From contig NZ_BMMK01000041.1 of NCBI RefSeq assembly GCF_014645795.1, positions 1-45,395 of the forward strand: a stretch of DNA of 45,395 nt, in the 5' to 3' direction. Of this stretch, positions 1 through 6,716 are shown one piece after another (position 1 is the first letter of the stretch; every line of letters begins with the position of its first letter). Under the pieces are notes generated by a model. It was not told the DNA's origin. It ran no database searches and saw nothing but the letters and a program-made list of their open reading frames with translations. The DNA is from Longimycelium tulufanense (GTDB lineage Bacteria; Actinomycetota; Actinomycetes; Mycobacteriales; Pseudonocardiaceae). Position numbers and translations under genes: made by a program.

Positions 1-2
1 CC

Positions 3-146
3 ATCGGCAAGCGACTCGTGGTCCACCAGCTCTACGACCACCACTCCAACCTGTCGATCTCCACGACGCCACTTCTCGTTTTCGACTGCTGGGAGCAGCA
101 CTGCAAGTTTTCACAAACCCGTTCCAGCTACGCCCTGGCCGCCTGA
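3..146 (+). CDS. 3' end of an unidentified gene (partial)
   Basis: An open frame enters from the left edge and ends at a TGA at 144-146, giving 47 residues. It contains a basic start (GKRLVVHQ), a His/Asn-rich patch (YDHHSNLS) and a segment with two Cys around DCWEQHC. I do not recognise the family. A mobile-element or transposase tail is possible but unproven, because the diagnostic part lies outside the window. The next gene starts 165 bp downstream, so it is probably a separate unit. Confidence 0.3.
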   Translation: MGKRLVVHQLYDHHSNLSISTTPLLVFDCWEQHCKFSQTRSSYALAA

Positions 147-310
147 CCAGCAAAAACAAGCTCCACCAGCCTTACCTGTGAGCCTCGGCACACTCCTCAT
201 GTCCCCTCACTCCCGCAGATGCGCCCTTAGCCCCAGCCTCAGATCAACAGGCGAGCAAGCACGTCACGCTGCACACTTGCGTGAACGCAGGTTGAGCAAG
301 AAGGCGCGCG

Positions 311-931
311 ATGAGTCAAAAACTTGACCAAGGTGAGCTTCGCTCCATGGCCGCAATGTGGGCATCCATTGTCTGCCTTCAAGCGACACGCCTCGAAGAT
401 GCCCTCGATCGTTTCCACGAGGCATGGACGGACGACCAGTTCCGCAAGGACATTGAAGACGCGGGGAGCCCTGCCGAGTGGGCTGATGTCGCTGCCAACT
501 CGTACACCGAGTCATTAACCCCGGAAGATATAACAACGCTGGCTGCCGACAAGTACTTCTTTCTACTCGCCGCCCGCCAACTACTCAAGTTTATCGACCT
601 ACTCCCCAGAGACAACCTCCCACGTTTCAAGGACGCGAAACTAATGCGACTCTTGCGAGACCTGGAGGACCACTGGGAAAACCCGGGAGGAAAAGCCGCT
701 AGAGAGCTTCGAAAAAGCATACCAGACATCGCCCCTGGTCGAATTGAGTACACCAAGAAGGATATCTCGTTCGAGGGAGTATCACTACTCAACATACTTC
801 GTTGGGCAGAGAGCGTCGACGAGAAGGTTCGGGAGATAGCGACCGCGAAGGGTACACCGATACCCGGTGATATATGCCGCTCGGGAGGATCTCGTAACCT
901 ATTCCACCGCCTACGGGAATCTGGGGGTTAA
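311..931 (+). CDS. hypothetical protein, 206 aa, lower G+C than neighbours
   Basis: This ATG-started frame is preceded by an AGAAGG purine stretch about 8 nt upstream. The protein looks soluble and mostly helical, with a hydrophobic Tyr/Phe/Leu-rich helix near residues 78-96 (KYFFLLAARQLL) and a basic central part. No signal peptide, membrane segment or catalytic motif is visible. I do not recognise the family. Codons ending in A or T (CTA, ATA, AAG/AAA mix) are clearly more frequent than in neighbouring genes, which suggests recent acquisition. It stands alone: the downstream genes are on the opposite strand and converge on it across about 290 bp with no gene. Confidence 0.6.
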   Translation: MSQKLDQGELRSMAAMWASIVCLQATRLEDALDRFHEAWTDDQFRKDIEDAGSPAEWADVAANSYTESLTPEDITTLAADKYFFLLAARQLLKFIDLLPRDNLPRFKDAKLMRLLRDLEDHWENPGGKAARELRKSIPDIAPGRIEYTKKDISFEGVSLLNILRWAESVDEKVREIATAKGTPIPGDICRSGGSRNLFHRLRESGG

Positions 932-1221
932 GAATCCTAGAAGACAGGACCGGCCCAGTCCTGTTACTGCACCCAGCGGGGGTGGCGTGGCCGGTCTCCA
1001 TAAACTCGTGGATGGGCCACCAGACAGAATTGGGCGGGGGCGTGCCAACATGGCGAAACGCGGCTCGTAGACCGCCCTCGTCACTTTCCGACCTCGCCTC
1101 GACTCAATACAGAACGATCACCAAACTTTGCTGGCTGCCGACACTTAAGCAGACACCGAAGCGACCTGATGATCTAAGCCCGGTTCTCCCTACTAATTAG
1201 CGGGCAAGCTCGTCATCGTCG

Positions 1222-1668
1222 TCACCAGGAGTCTGCCGGTTGCCAGTTCACGCACTCGGGTCGTGCCCCGCCACGTTGGTGGAACTCGTGTACGGCGGCT
1301 CGGAGTTGGTCGAGGGTGATGGCGGAGTTGGTCGGGAACGGGGTGGCGGAGTCGATGTCACGGTAGAGGGTGGGAGCACCCTCGGGTGCCGGCTCGGACA
1401 GTGTCACCGAAGGCCCGTCGAAGTCGGGGCCGAAGTAGGCCAGGGCGGCGACCTTGGCATCAGGGTTGATATCGAACTTCAGGCCGTGCCCAGGCATGTC
1501 GTTCCACTTCGGTCCTTCGACCACGTAGGCGGTGGGGTTGTGGTTGAACGTCGCAGCAGCGGCGATGATCCGGTCGATCGCCGTGTCGACCTCCTCGGCG
1601 GTGCGTGCGGTCATCGGCAGGACGTCCTCGACCTCGGATTGCAGGTAGAGCTCCAGCGTGAATGTCAT
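1222..1668 (-). CDS. Imm1-family immunity protein
   Basis: The 148-aa product matches the Imm1 immunity family of polymorphic toxin systems. It has the family-like core GLKFDINPDAKVAALAYFG, then a Ser/Leu-rich strand region, and the typical C-terminal block with FPTNSAITLDQLRAAVHEF, followed by RPECVNWQ. Imm1 proteins are known as cytosolic partners that neutralise deaminase-type toxins. The ATG at 1668 overlaps the stop of the deaminase gene (ATGA), so it is translationally coupled and presumably its cognate antidote. Function by inhibition of the neighbouring toxin is inferred from family and position. No signal peptide is present, as expected for an immunity protein. Confidence 0.85.
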   Translation of the reverse strand: MTFTLELYLQSEVEDVLPMTARTAEEVDTAIDRIIAAAATFNHNPTAYVVEGPKWNDMPGHGLKFDINPDAKVAALAYFGPDFDGPSVTLSEPAPEGAPTLYRDIDSATPFPTNSAITLDQLRAAVHEFHQRGGARPECVNWQPADSW

Positions 1669-2147
1669 GACTGTGGCTTTCCTCGGTAGGTGTGGGTGCC
1701 GGTGCTGTCGTGAATGACCAGAGTCTGCCCGGGGAGCAGAACCTTGGGCAGTAGCTCATGGCAACCCCAACGTTCACGGTCGATCTTGTTGTTGATGGCC
1801 AGCTCGGCATACGGGGTGTTGCTGGACCGCATCCGGTAAGCCACCTTGAGCTCGACGTGTGTCGCACCACCGGGGTTCGTCATCTGTGGTGGAACCAGAC
1901 CTCGTTCGACCATGAACTTCGCCAGCTCGCGATCGAGTCCGTCATCCTCCGCTCCCGAACGGACGGGGTGGTCGACCCCGTCGGGATCGATGTAGCGGCC
2001 GTGGGTGGGGCCTTTGCCGCCGACACGCACCGGGAGGGCGGCTCGGGCCCGCTCACCCCAGCCTGGATCGACGGGTGGTCGTGCCCGCGTCGGCGTCGGC
2101 CGCGCTCTCGGGGTGTGGCTGGGTGGACCGCTACTAGCGAAATCCAC
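1665..2147 (-). CDS. SCP1.201/DddA-like deaminase toxin, zinc site altered
   Basis: This is the C-terminal toxin fold of the SCP1.201-like deaminases, the family that includes the dsDNA cytidine deaminase DddA. From a GTG at 2147, residues 1-45 are a Pro/Arg/Thr-rich linker and residues about 46-160 are the deaminase domain. The H-x-E signature is at H97-V-E99, and the second half reads NN at 119-120, GC at 128-129, LLP at 132-134 and the LPGQTLVIH strand. Family members normally have a Cys six residues before the GC; here that place is Asp123, so one expected zinc ligand is missing. The start was chosen because the GTG overlaps the end of the upstream 88-aa gene. No secretion signal or long N-terminal trafficking region is present, so it may be a short stand-alone toxin or a cassette. 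Activity is uncertain. Confidence 0.8.
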   Translation of the reverse strand: MDFASSGPPSHTPRARPTPTRARPPVDPGWGERARAALPVRVGGKGPTHGRYIDPDGVDHPVRSGAEDDGLDRELAKFMVERGLVPPQMTNPGGATHVELKVAYRMRSSNTPYAELAINNKIDRERWGCHELLPKVLLPGQTLVIHDSTGTHTYRGKPQS

Positions 2148-2400
2148 CGCCGCCCATGGCGGCCTGGAGGTGGGCGATGCGTTGGTCGAGTTCCTGGGCG
2201 AGTTGGGCGCAGCCCTGCAGAGCAGTCTCGAACCCACCGCGGGTGTGTTCCAGCAGACCGCCGAGGTTGTCGGCGACGCCGGCCTGCGCTAACCGGCCCA
2301 TGGCCTCTTCCATGACCTGTAAGCTTTGCTGCGCCATGCCTTGGGGGAGGGCTTCCTTGGCGGCGAGAAGGTGTTCGAGAGCTTCCTGCATCGTGCTCAC
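2134..2400 (-). CDS. small helical protein upstream of the deaminase toxin
   Basis: The 88-aa product is strongly helical: heptad-like Leu/Ala spacing, many Gln and Glu, and a Gly-rich tail ending GGGGFR. It resembles in size and style the small WXG100/ESX-like or DUF6244-type proteins found before SCP1.201 toxin genes in actinomycetes; that is a resemblance, not a proven assignment. It starts at ATG 2400, preceded on the minus strand by AAAGGTGAACC. Its stop lies 14 bp inside the following deaminase gene. The order helical protein, toxin, immunity protein fits an export adaptor or chaperone fused in other systems to the toxin N-terminus. Confidence 0.7.
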   Translation of the reverse strand: MSTMQEALEHLLAAKEALPQGMAQQSLQVMEEAMGRLAQAGVADNLGGLLEHTRGGFETALQGCAQLAQELDQRIAHLQAAMGGGGFR

Positions 2401-2453
2401 GGCGGTTCACCTTTCGTGTGGCTGGGATCTGCTGGTGGCCGCCGGGCAGGTGA

Positions 2454-3020
2454 TCAGGCGTGTTCGTGTTGGGCGATGAGCTGATCGACCTGGGCGGTCA
2501 GGGCAGTGACCGTGGTGTTGGTGAGTTCGACGTCGCAGTCGATGGTGTGGTGGGTGGTTTCGGAGGAGTGGGCGTCGTCGGAGCGGTGCCCGGGGCGGGT
2601 GATGCGGACCAGCAGGTAGCCGTGGGTGCGGAAGGCGTCGGCTTCGTTGGGATAGCGCACGTCCGACACCACGACTGGCTGCCCTGCGGCGTGGTGTTTC
2701 TCCGCGGTCCTGATGGCGATCCGTACCCAGGCGTCGGGGTCGATCAGGGCGCGGACCACGTCGGTGCCCAGCACCTGCATGAGCCGGCGGGCCTCCGGCA
2801 CCAGAGTTTTGACCTCCTCCCAGCCGTGGGCGGCGACGAGTTCGGCGAGCCGGCCGACCTCGCCCGTGGTGGTGGCGACGAGGGGGTTGATGATCAGGAG
2901 TGCGTCGCGGACGGGATCGGCGAGCGCGACCCGGACATAGCCGTACCGGGTGAGTAGATGTTGGGCGACGGTGTCCTTGCCGCTCCGGGCGGAGCCGACC
3001 AGGGCGATGTGCGGGAGCAC
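2454..3020 (-). CDS. deoxynucleoside monophosphate kinase-like P-loop protein
   Basis: The 188-aa protein begins with a P-loop, GSARSGKDT (residues 9-17), and has the layout of phage-type dNMP kinases and adenylate-kinase-like NTPases: a lid-like helical middle with RRLMQVLGTD, a VVVSDVRYPNEAD strand that holds the acidic Walker-B-like residue, and a RITRPG strand near the C-terminus. The family transfers phosphate from ATP to (deoxy)nucleoside monophosphates. The start is GTG 3020 with AAGGA about 8 nt upstream. It is the last gene of the minus-strand arm, separated from the nucleotidyltransferase gene by 84 bp containing a hairpin. A homologue (34339-34890) lies in the phage part of the window. 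Its substrate here is unknown. Confidence 0.75.
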   Translation of the reverse strand: MLPHIALVGSARSGKDTVAQHLLTRYGYVRVALADPVRDALLIINPLVATTTGEVGRLAELVAAHGWEEVKTLVPEARRLMQVLGTDVVRALIDPDAWVRIAIRTAEKHHAAGQPVVVSDVRYPNEADAFRTHGYLLVRITRPGHRSDDAHSSETTHHTIDCDVELTNTTVTALTAQVDQLIAQHEHA

Positions 3021-3048
3021 GCGGAGGTCCTTCTCGTGTGCGGGGGCT

Positions 3049-3085
3049 GACCAGCCTGTTTGCGGCGAGCCTAGGCAGGCTGGTC
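3049..3085 (-). terminator. hairpin between nucleotidyltransferase and kinase genes
   Basis: GACCAGCCTG at 3049-3058 pairs perfectly with CAGGCTGGTC at 3076-3085 across a 17-nt loop. It sits just after the stop of the nucleotidyltransferase gene on the minus strand and before the RBS of the kinase gene. It has no clear U-tract, so it may be a weak terminator, an mRNA processing site or an operator dyad. Confidence 0.4.
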
Positions 3086-3104
3086 GGCCTCCACACCGAG
3101 AGGG

Positions 3105-3926
3105 TTAGCTCCTTGTTGTTCGGTAGTCCAGCTCGATCGGTGGGGCATCGAGGTGGGCGGGGACGGCGCCACGGACGGTCTCGACCGCGCTGATCGCGTT
3201 GAGGAGGTAGCCGCGGGCGCCGTCAAGGTCCGTGCTGTTCACCGTCAGGGTCCAGGCGCTGCGGACGCGCACGGCCGCCTCGACGTGTTCGGCGAAGCTG
3301 GCGGGGAGGGGCAGGGTCACGGCGAGGCGGGCTGTCTCCGCCAGCGGGCAGGCGACCGTCCCGCAGAGCGTGGCGTTGGCATAACGGCAGGCGTGCAGCG
3401 TGTAGGCGGTGGCTTGCTGGAGCAGCAACCGCACCGACTCGGTGGTGACGGTGGTGATGGCGGTCGGGTTGATCGCCAGACGACGCAGTCGGCGCAGGTA
3501 GTAGTCCAGGCGGTCAACGCTGATCAACCGCTCCGCCCGGCGTACGTGGGTCGCGAGCGTGATCTGATCGAGAACTTCAGGACCGCCCGCCAGCACTTCG
3601 CCCTCCTTCAGCGCGAAGCGGCGCACAAAGTCGTAGCTGCCGATCGGCGGGTAGGAGCGAGGGAACTCGTAGGAGCGAATGGGCCGCAGGTTCAGCACGT
3701 AAGGCTGGTTGTCGACGACCTTGGCCACACTGGTACGCAGCAGGTTCAGCACATCCGGCGATGGTCTGTCGGGAAAGACCCACTCCAGGTCGATGTCGGA
3801 GTACCCCGGGACGTACTCCCGGTTGGCCAGGCTGCCCAGCAGAATCACGGTGCCGTCAACCTGGTCGTGGATCAGTCGAGCGAGATCACTGATCCAGGCA
3901 CGGGCCTCAATCATGGTGTGGTTCAT
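3105..3926 (-). CDS. nucleotidyltransferase-fold protein (MNT/aminoglycoside-type)
   Basis: The 273-aa protein carries the N-terminal nucleotidyltransferase signature: G31-S32 in LLGSLANRE, followed by D44-x-D46 in YSDIDLEW, the G-S-x(n)-D-x-D metal-binding pattern of the polymerase-beta superfamily. The C-terminal half is helical (RLLLQQATAYTLHACRYANA, and a stretch around LPASFAEHVEAAV) as in substrate-binding domains of aminoglycoside-type enzymes. The usual third acidic strand could be LEWVFPD or ETVRG; I cannot settle it. Its ATG overlaps the stop of the RuBisCO-like gene (ATGA). The likely role is NMP transfer to a small molecule, perhaps the sugar product of its neighbours, but it could also be a toxin-type nucleotidyltransferase. 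Substrate unknown. Confidence 0.75.
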   Translation of the reverse strand: MNHTMIEARAWISDLARLIHDQVDGTVILLGSLANREYVPGYSDIDLEWVFPDRPSPDVLNLLRTSVAKVVDNQPYVLNLRPIRSYEFPRSYPPIGSYDFVRRFALKEGEVLAGGPEVLDQITLATHVRRAERLISVDRLDYYLRRLRRLAINPTAITTVTTESVRLLLQQATAYTLHACRYANATLCGTVACPLAETARLAVTLPLPASFAEHVEAAVRVRSAWTLTVNSTDLDGARGYLLNAISAVETVRGAVPAHLDAPPIELDYRTTRS

Positions 3927-5131
3927 CGGGTCATCACCCGCTTCTCGGTCCAGTCAGCCAGTAGGGACTCCTCGATGCCCCACTGGCCACGGACCGCGCG
4001 GGCGAACGCAGTGGCGGCGGAAGTGATCCCGACGGGCGGCAGCCAGATGGCGCCGCAGGCCATGTGCATCAACGGCCCGTCACCGAGGGCGTCGCGCGTG
4101 CGAAGACGTGAGGAGACGCTGGCGCGGGTCGAGATTGGCACGGTGGGGTGGGGGATGCCACCGATCGGCGTGACGAGGGCCTGGAACGCCTCCCGGATCT
4201 CCTCGGGTGCGGAGGCACCGACTGGGGTGCCGATGTGGTACAGGTCCGCTCCCGCGAGACGGGCCAGCAGGGAGAGCAGCGGCAAGGTGATGCCGTGTTC
4301 GCTGCGGGGAAGGAAGAGATCGCCCATCGCGCGGTGGACATGGATGGGGACCCCGATGTCCGCGCGGGCCAGTTCATGCAGGACAGGTAGACCCGCGATG
4401 AATCCGTTGACCATGACTGCGCTCGCTCCGGCATCCACAGCCCGGTGCGCGTTGTCGACGATCGAGGTGACCGGGGAGGTGATGTTGACCGCGTACAGGG
4501 TCGGCCGGTCCCCGATCGCCTCCTGGGCCAGCCGAATGCGCTTCTCAAATTCTCCGTCGACAGGGCACATGTTCAGCTCGTCGTCTTTGACGAAGTCGAT
4601 GCCGCAGTCAGCCAGGCGCCCCACCAGATCCGCGATCTCCTCCGGACTCATGCCCAGGTTCGGCTTGAGGATCACCCCCGACAGGTCCTGACGGTCATGA
4701 CCCAGCAGCCGGGCGAGGCCGGGCCAGCCACAGCGCGGGCCACCCAACGACTCCGCCACCGCCGGGGCGAGCGTGGTGCCCAGTGCGGTGGCCCGGCGGA
4801 TGCAGCGCAGGCCGAAGATGTCCCCGGCGAACACCGTGAGCCAGGCCGCCATGGCGTTGCCGGCGCGCAGCAGGGTCTCCTCTGGCACGGCAAGGTCGAC
4901 GATGGCCCACTCGCCGTCGTCGTCGGTGCCCTGGTCGATGACCTCGAAGCTGGCTCCCACCCGGTCGCGGTAGCTTCGGATGCGGTCGGAACCGGGAAGA
5001 ATCCGCAGGGTCGTCGCACCCGCGAGCGAGCAGATGCCCACACCCGCCTCCTCGGCCACCAGTTCCAGAGCAGTGCGGAGGCCGTAGTCGGGGTGGGGCC
5101 TGACCCAATAGCGCGTCACCACAGAGTTCAT
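3923..5131 (-). CDS. RuBisCO-like protein (form IV), 402 aa
   Basis: The protein has the RuBisCO large-chain fold: an N-terminal alpha/beta domain, then the barrel with KPNLG (K156, equivalent of K175 in plant RuBisCO) and FVKDDELN (K182 carbamate lysine with D184/E185 metal ligands). The HVHRAMG strand gives H266/R267, and YHIGT gives H299, the equivalent of H327. The loop-6 lysine needed for CO2 fixation (K334) is replaced by Ala306, so this is a RuBisCO-like protein. RLPs act as enolases, isomerases, decarboxylases or transcarboxylases on phosphorylated sugars or thio-sugars. The start at ATG 5131 is supported by AAGGAGG; it overlaps the SIS gene stop (TGATG). Pairing with a SIS isomerase suggests a pentose- or tetrose-phosphate substrate; this is inference. 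Confidence 0.85.
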   Translation of the reverse strand: MNSVVTRYWVRPHPDYGLRTALELVAEEAGVGICSLAGATTLRILPGSDRIRSYRDRVGASFEVIDQGTDDDGEWAIVDLAVPEETLLRAGNAMAAWLTVFAGDIFGLRCIRRATALGTTLAPAVAESLGGPRCGWPGLARLLGHDRQDLSGVILKPNLGMSPEEIADLVGRLADCGIDFVKDDELNMCPVDGEFEKRIRLAQEAIGDRPTLYAVNITSPVTSIVDNAHRAVDAGASAVMVNGFIAGLPVLHELARADIGVPIHVHRAMGDLFLPRSEHGITLPLLSLLARLAGADLYHIGTPVGASAPEEIREAFQALVTPIGGIPHPTVPISTRASVSSRLRTRDALGDGPLMHMACGAIWLPPVGITSAATAFARAVRGQWGIEESLLADWTEKRVMTR

Positions 5132-5775
5132 CACGGGCTTTCCTCCTTGTTTGGGCTGGGCACCGGCCGAGTACCGACCGCCCCGGCCGGGTGGGAGTGG
5201 AGAACGTGGTCCCACGGGTAGCGGCGCAGCTTCATCAATGCCCATGCGAGGGCGTCACCCCAGGCAGCGGCGACGAGGCTGGATCCCATTGCCAGCACGC
5301 CGCCGGGATCGGCCCCGGCGGTCGCGGGAAGCGCGATCACCAGGTCGGCTTGGGCGGCCAGCGGGCTGTCCGGGGCCGAGGTCAACGCCACCACGCTCGC
5401 ACCCCGCTCCTTGGCCCTGGCCGCGAAGATGTTCAGCTCCACGGTCTGGCCGCCCTTGGAGACAGCGAGCACCACGTCGCCGTTGGTGACCGCACCCAGC
5501 CCGCCGTGCAAGGCGTCACCGGGGTGGACAAACAGGGTCGGAGTGCCGGCGGTGGACAGCAGGTGTGCGCACCGTCGAGCGATGAACCCGGAGGTACCGG
5601 AGCCGGCGGTGATCACCCGGCCTGGCGCACGGAGAACAAGGTCGAGAGCGGCAAGAAACCGCTCGTCGAGGGTGACGGAGGCGATGGCTTCCGCTTCACG
5701 CCAGATGACCTGGCCAGCGTCAGCGAGAACCGACCTCCGCCCGTCAACGTCTGTGTCACTTCTCGAATTGGCCAC
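5131..5775 (-). CDS. SIS-domain sugar-phosphate isomerase-like protein
   Basis: A single 214-aa SIS domain of the KpsF/GutQ/KdsD type. Visible landmarks are the phosphate-binding loop AGSGTSG (residues 57-63), the HPGDALHGGLGAV segment that is characteristic of arabinose-5-phosphate isomerases, and the second Ser/Thr loop VSKGGQT (105-111), followed by a Rossmann-like strand VVALTS. No CBS domains are present, so it is shorter than KdsD/KpsF (about 320 aa). It begins at GTG 5775 with AAGGA upstream and overlaps the RuBisCO-like gene by one base, so the two are translationally coupled. It probably interconverts an aldose and ketose phosphate that the RuBisCO-like protein then uses; this link is inferred from gene order. 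Confidence 0.8.
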   Translation of the reverse strand: MANSRSDTDVDGRRSVLADAGQVIWREAEAIASVTLDERFLAALDLVLRAPGRVITAGSGTSGFIARRCAHLLSTAGTPTLFVHPGDALHGGLGAVTNGDVVLAVSKGGQTVELNIFAARAKERGASVVALTSAPDSPLAAQADLVIALPATAGADPGGVLAMGSSLVAAAWGDALAWALMKLRRYPWDHVLHSHPAGAVGTRPVPSPNKEESP

Positions 5776-5793
5776 AGCGACGTCCTTGTCAGG

Positions 5794-6057
5794 TCAAGTG
5801 CCGAAACTTGGCAGCGAGATCTCGATCGGGCGCAGCCGGTCTAGTTGGGCTTGTTCTGCCCTGGCCTGCGCGGCGACATGGCAGGCATCGCACTCCGGCC
5901 ACAGCCACTCCTCCGACTGCGGCGGGTACCAGCGAACGATCAGCGGTACCTGGCACAGGCTCGTCACCGCCACCCCCTCAACGCGCGGGCTGCCGGGATA
6001 GGCGTGACGGCGACCGTCGTGCGGCTGCCACGACAGTGGGATCAGATCCAGGCTCAC
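5794..6057 (-). CDS. small zinc-finger-like protein, 87 aa
   Basis: From GTG 6057 the product is 87 aa. It has a H-C-C-C pattern typical of small actinobacterial zinc-finger proteins: RRHAYPG, then TSLCQ, then WPECDACH. A preceding WQPHDG adds another His. The C-terminus is a short helix with Glu/Gln/Ala. Its GTG overlaps the stop of the 33-codon membrane peptide gene (GTGA), which decides the start. It lies 18 bp before the SIS gene, in the same direction. Role unknown; such proteins commonly sit beside XRE-controlled accessory genes and could be regulators or structural partners. Confidence 0.65.
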   Translation of the reverse strand: MSLDLIPLSWQPHDGRRHAYPGSPRVEGVAVTSLCQVPLIVRWYPPQSEEWLWPECDACHVAAQARAEQAQLDRLRPIEISLPSFGT

Positions 6058-6155
6058 CGTTGACCGCCTCCGTCTCGGTGCGGGCCGTCCGCGAAGTCCC
6101 AGAGCGCCCACAACACCAGCAGTAGTGCCACGGCGAGGATGAGCAGGGACGTCAC
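6054..6155 (-). CDS. membrane micropeptide, 33 aa
   Basis: This 33-codon frame starts at GTG 6155 and reads a nearly pure transmembrane helix (TSLLILAVALLLVLWALWDF) followed by a polar tail with DGPHRDGGGQ. It is fixed by overlaps at both ends: its GTG overlaps the upstream stop and its TGA overlaps the downstream GTG, both as GTGA. It is therefore coupled between two other small genes. The function is unknown; it may anchor a partner of the operon to the membrane. Confidence 0.55.
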   Translation of the reverse strand: MTSLLILAVALLLVLWALWDFADGPHRDGGGQR

Positions 6156-6415
6156 CGTCGCCTCCCATCGATCCGCTTCCAGCACAGCAGGTGGTCGTCC
6201 AACCGCATCACCCGGCGGATCGCGCCGGAACGGCCGACCTCTCTGCGCCGCCGGTGCCGACCGACCCGAGGGAGAACCACCGTGCACTCGACGTCCCTTT
6301 CCTGCTGGGTAGGCGTGAACCAGAACGAGGTCTCAACTACCGCCGACACGAGCAACCCCTCCGACTGGTGGAAGGCGGTGGCGCCGAGGCTGTGGACGAC
6401 GTCGGAGGAGCGCAC
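6152..6415 (-). CDS. hypothetical protein, first gene of the minus-strand arm
   Basis: The 87-aa frame starts at GTG 6415 (no strong Shine-Dalgarno seen) and ends in a GTGA overlap with the next micropeptide gene. The N-terminal half is mixed (SLGATAFHQSEGLLVSAVV, ETSFWFTP), the middle is Arg-rich (GRHRRRREVGRSG) and the end is VMRLDDHLLCWKR. I do not recognise a family. It is the promoter-proximal gene of the arm leading to the SIS, RuBisCO-like and nucleotidyltransferase genes and is transcribed away from the XRE-TPR-YdcF gene, 301 bp distant. Confidence 0.5.
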   Translation of the reverse strand: MRSSDVVHSLGATAFHQSEGLLVSAVVETSFWFTPTQQERDVECTVVLPRVGRHRRRREVGRSGAIRRVMRLDDHLLCWKRIDGRRR

Positions 6416-6716
6416 CCGACGCCACCGCCGCTTTCAGGGGACGGTGAGACCAGGTGAAGGACCAGAGACCTGGCCCCACCGCCCCGTGGTGTCAGGTCGG
6501 TCCTCGAACGCCCTTCGGGGTGGGCGGAGAACCAAACCCGACGTGGTTGTAGTCACGCACTGACGGTGAGTAAGCACAGTCGCTCACGAGGCCAGACTCC
6601 AGAGCGGGGCTCTGCGCACTTTCCATGCACAAACCTGGCACTGCCGGCCTTGAACTGGGGGAACCACGCTCCGCTACTGTTCGGCCACTCGCACTTTCGT
6701 GGGGAGGATGGTGTGT
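6416..6716. promoter_or_regulatory. divergent promoter region of the RLP/YdcF island
   Basis: This 301-bp gap separates the two divergent arms and should hold both promoters. For the plus arm, TTGAAC (6650-6655) and TACTGT (6675-6680) form a -35/-10 pair with a long 19-bp spacer, 36 bp before the XRE start. A short dyad, GTGAG at 6566-6570 and CTCAC at 6583-6587, could be an operator. The RBS of the XRE gene is GGGGAGG at 6701-6707. No further genes are seen here. Promoter calls are by eye and weak. Confidence 0.4.

Noticed and set aside
3153-4691. Long plus-strand frame (512 codons) across the nucleotidyltransferase and RuBisCO-like genes
   Set aside because: High-G+C shadow of two genes with clear motifs on the other strand.
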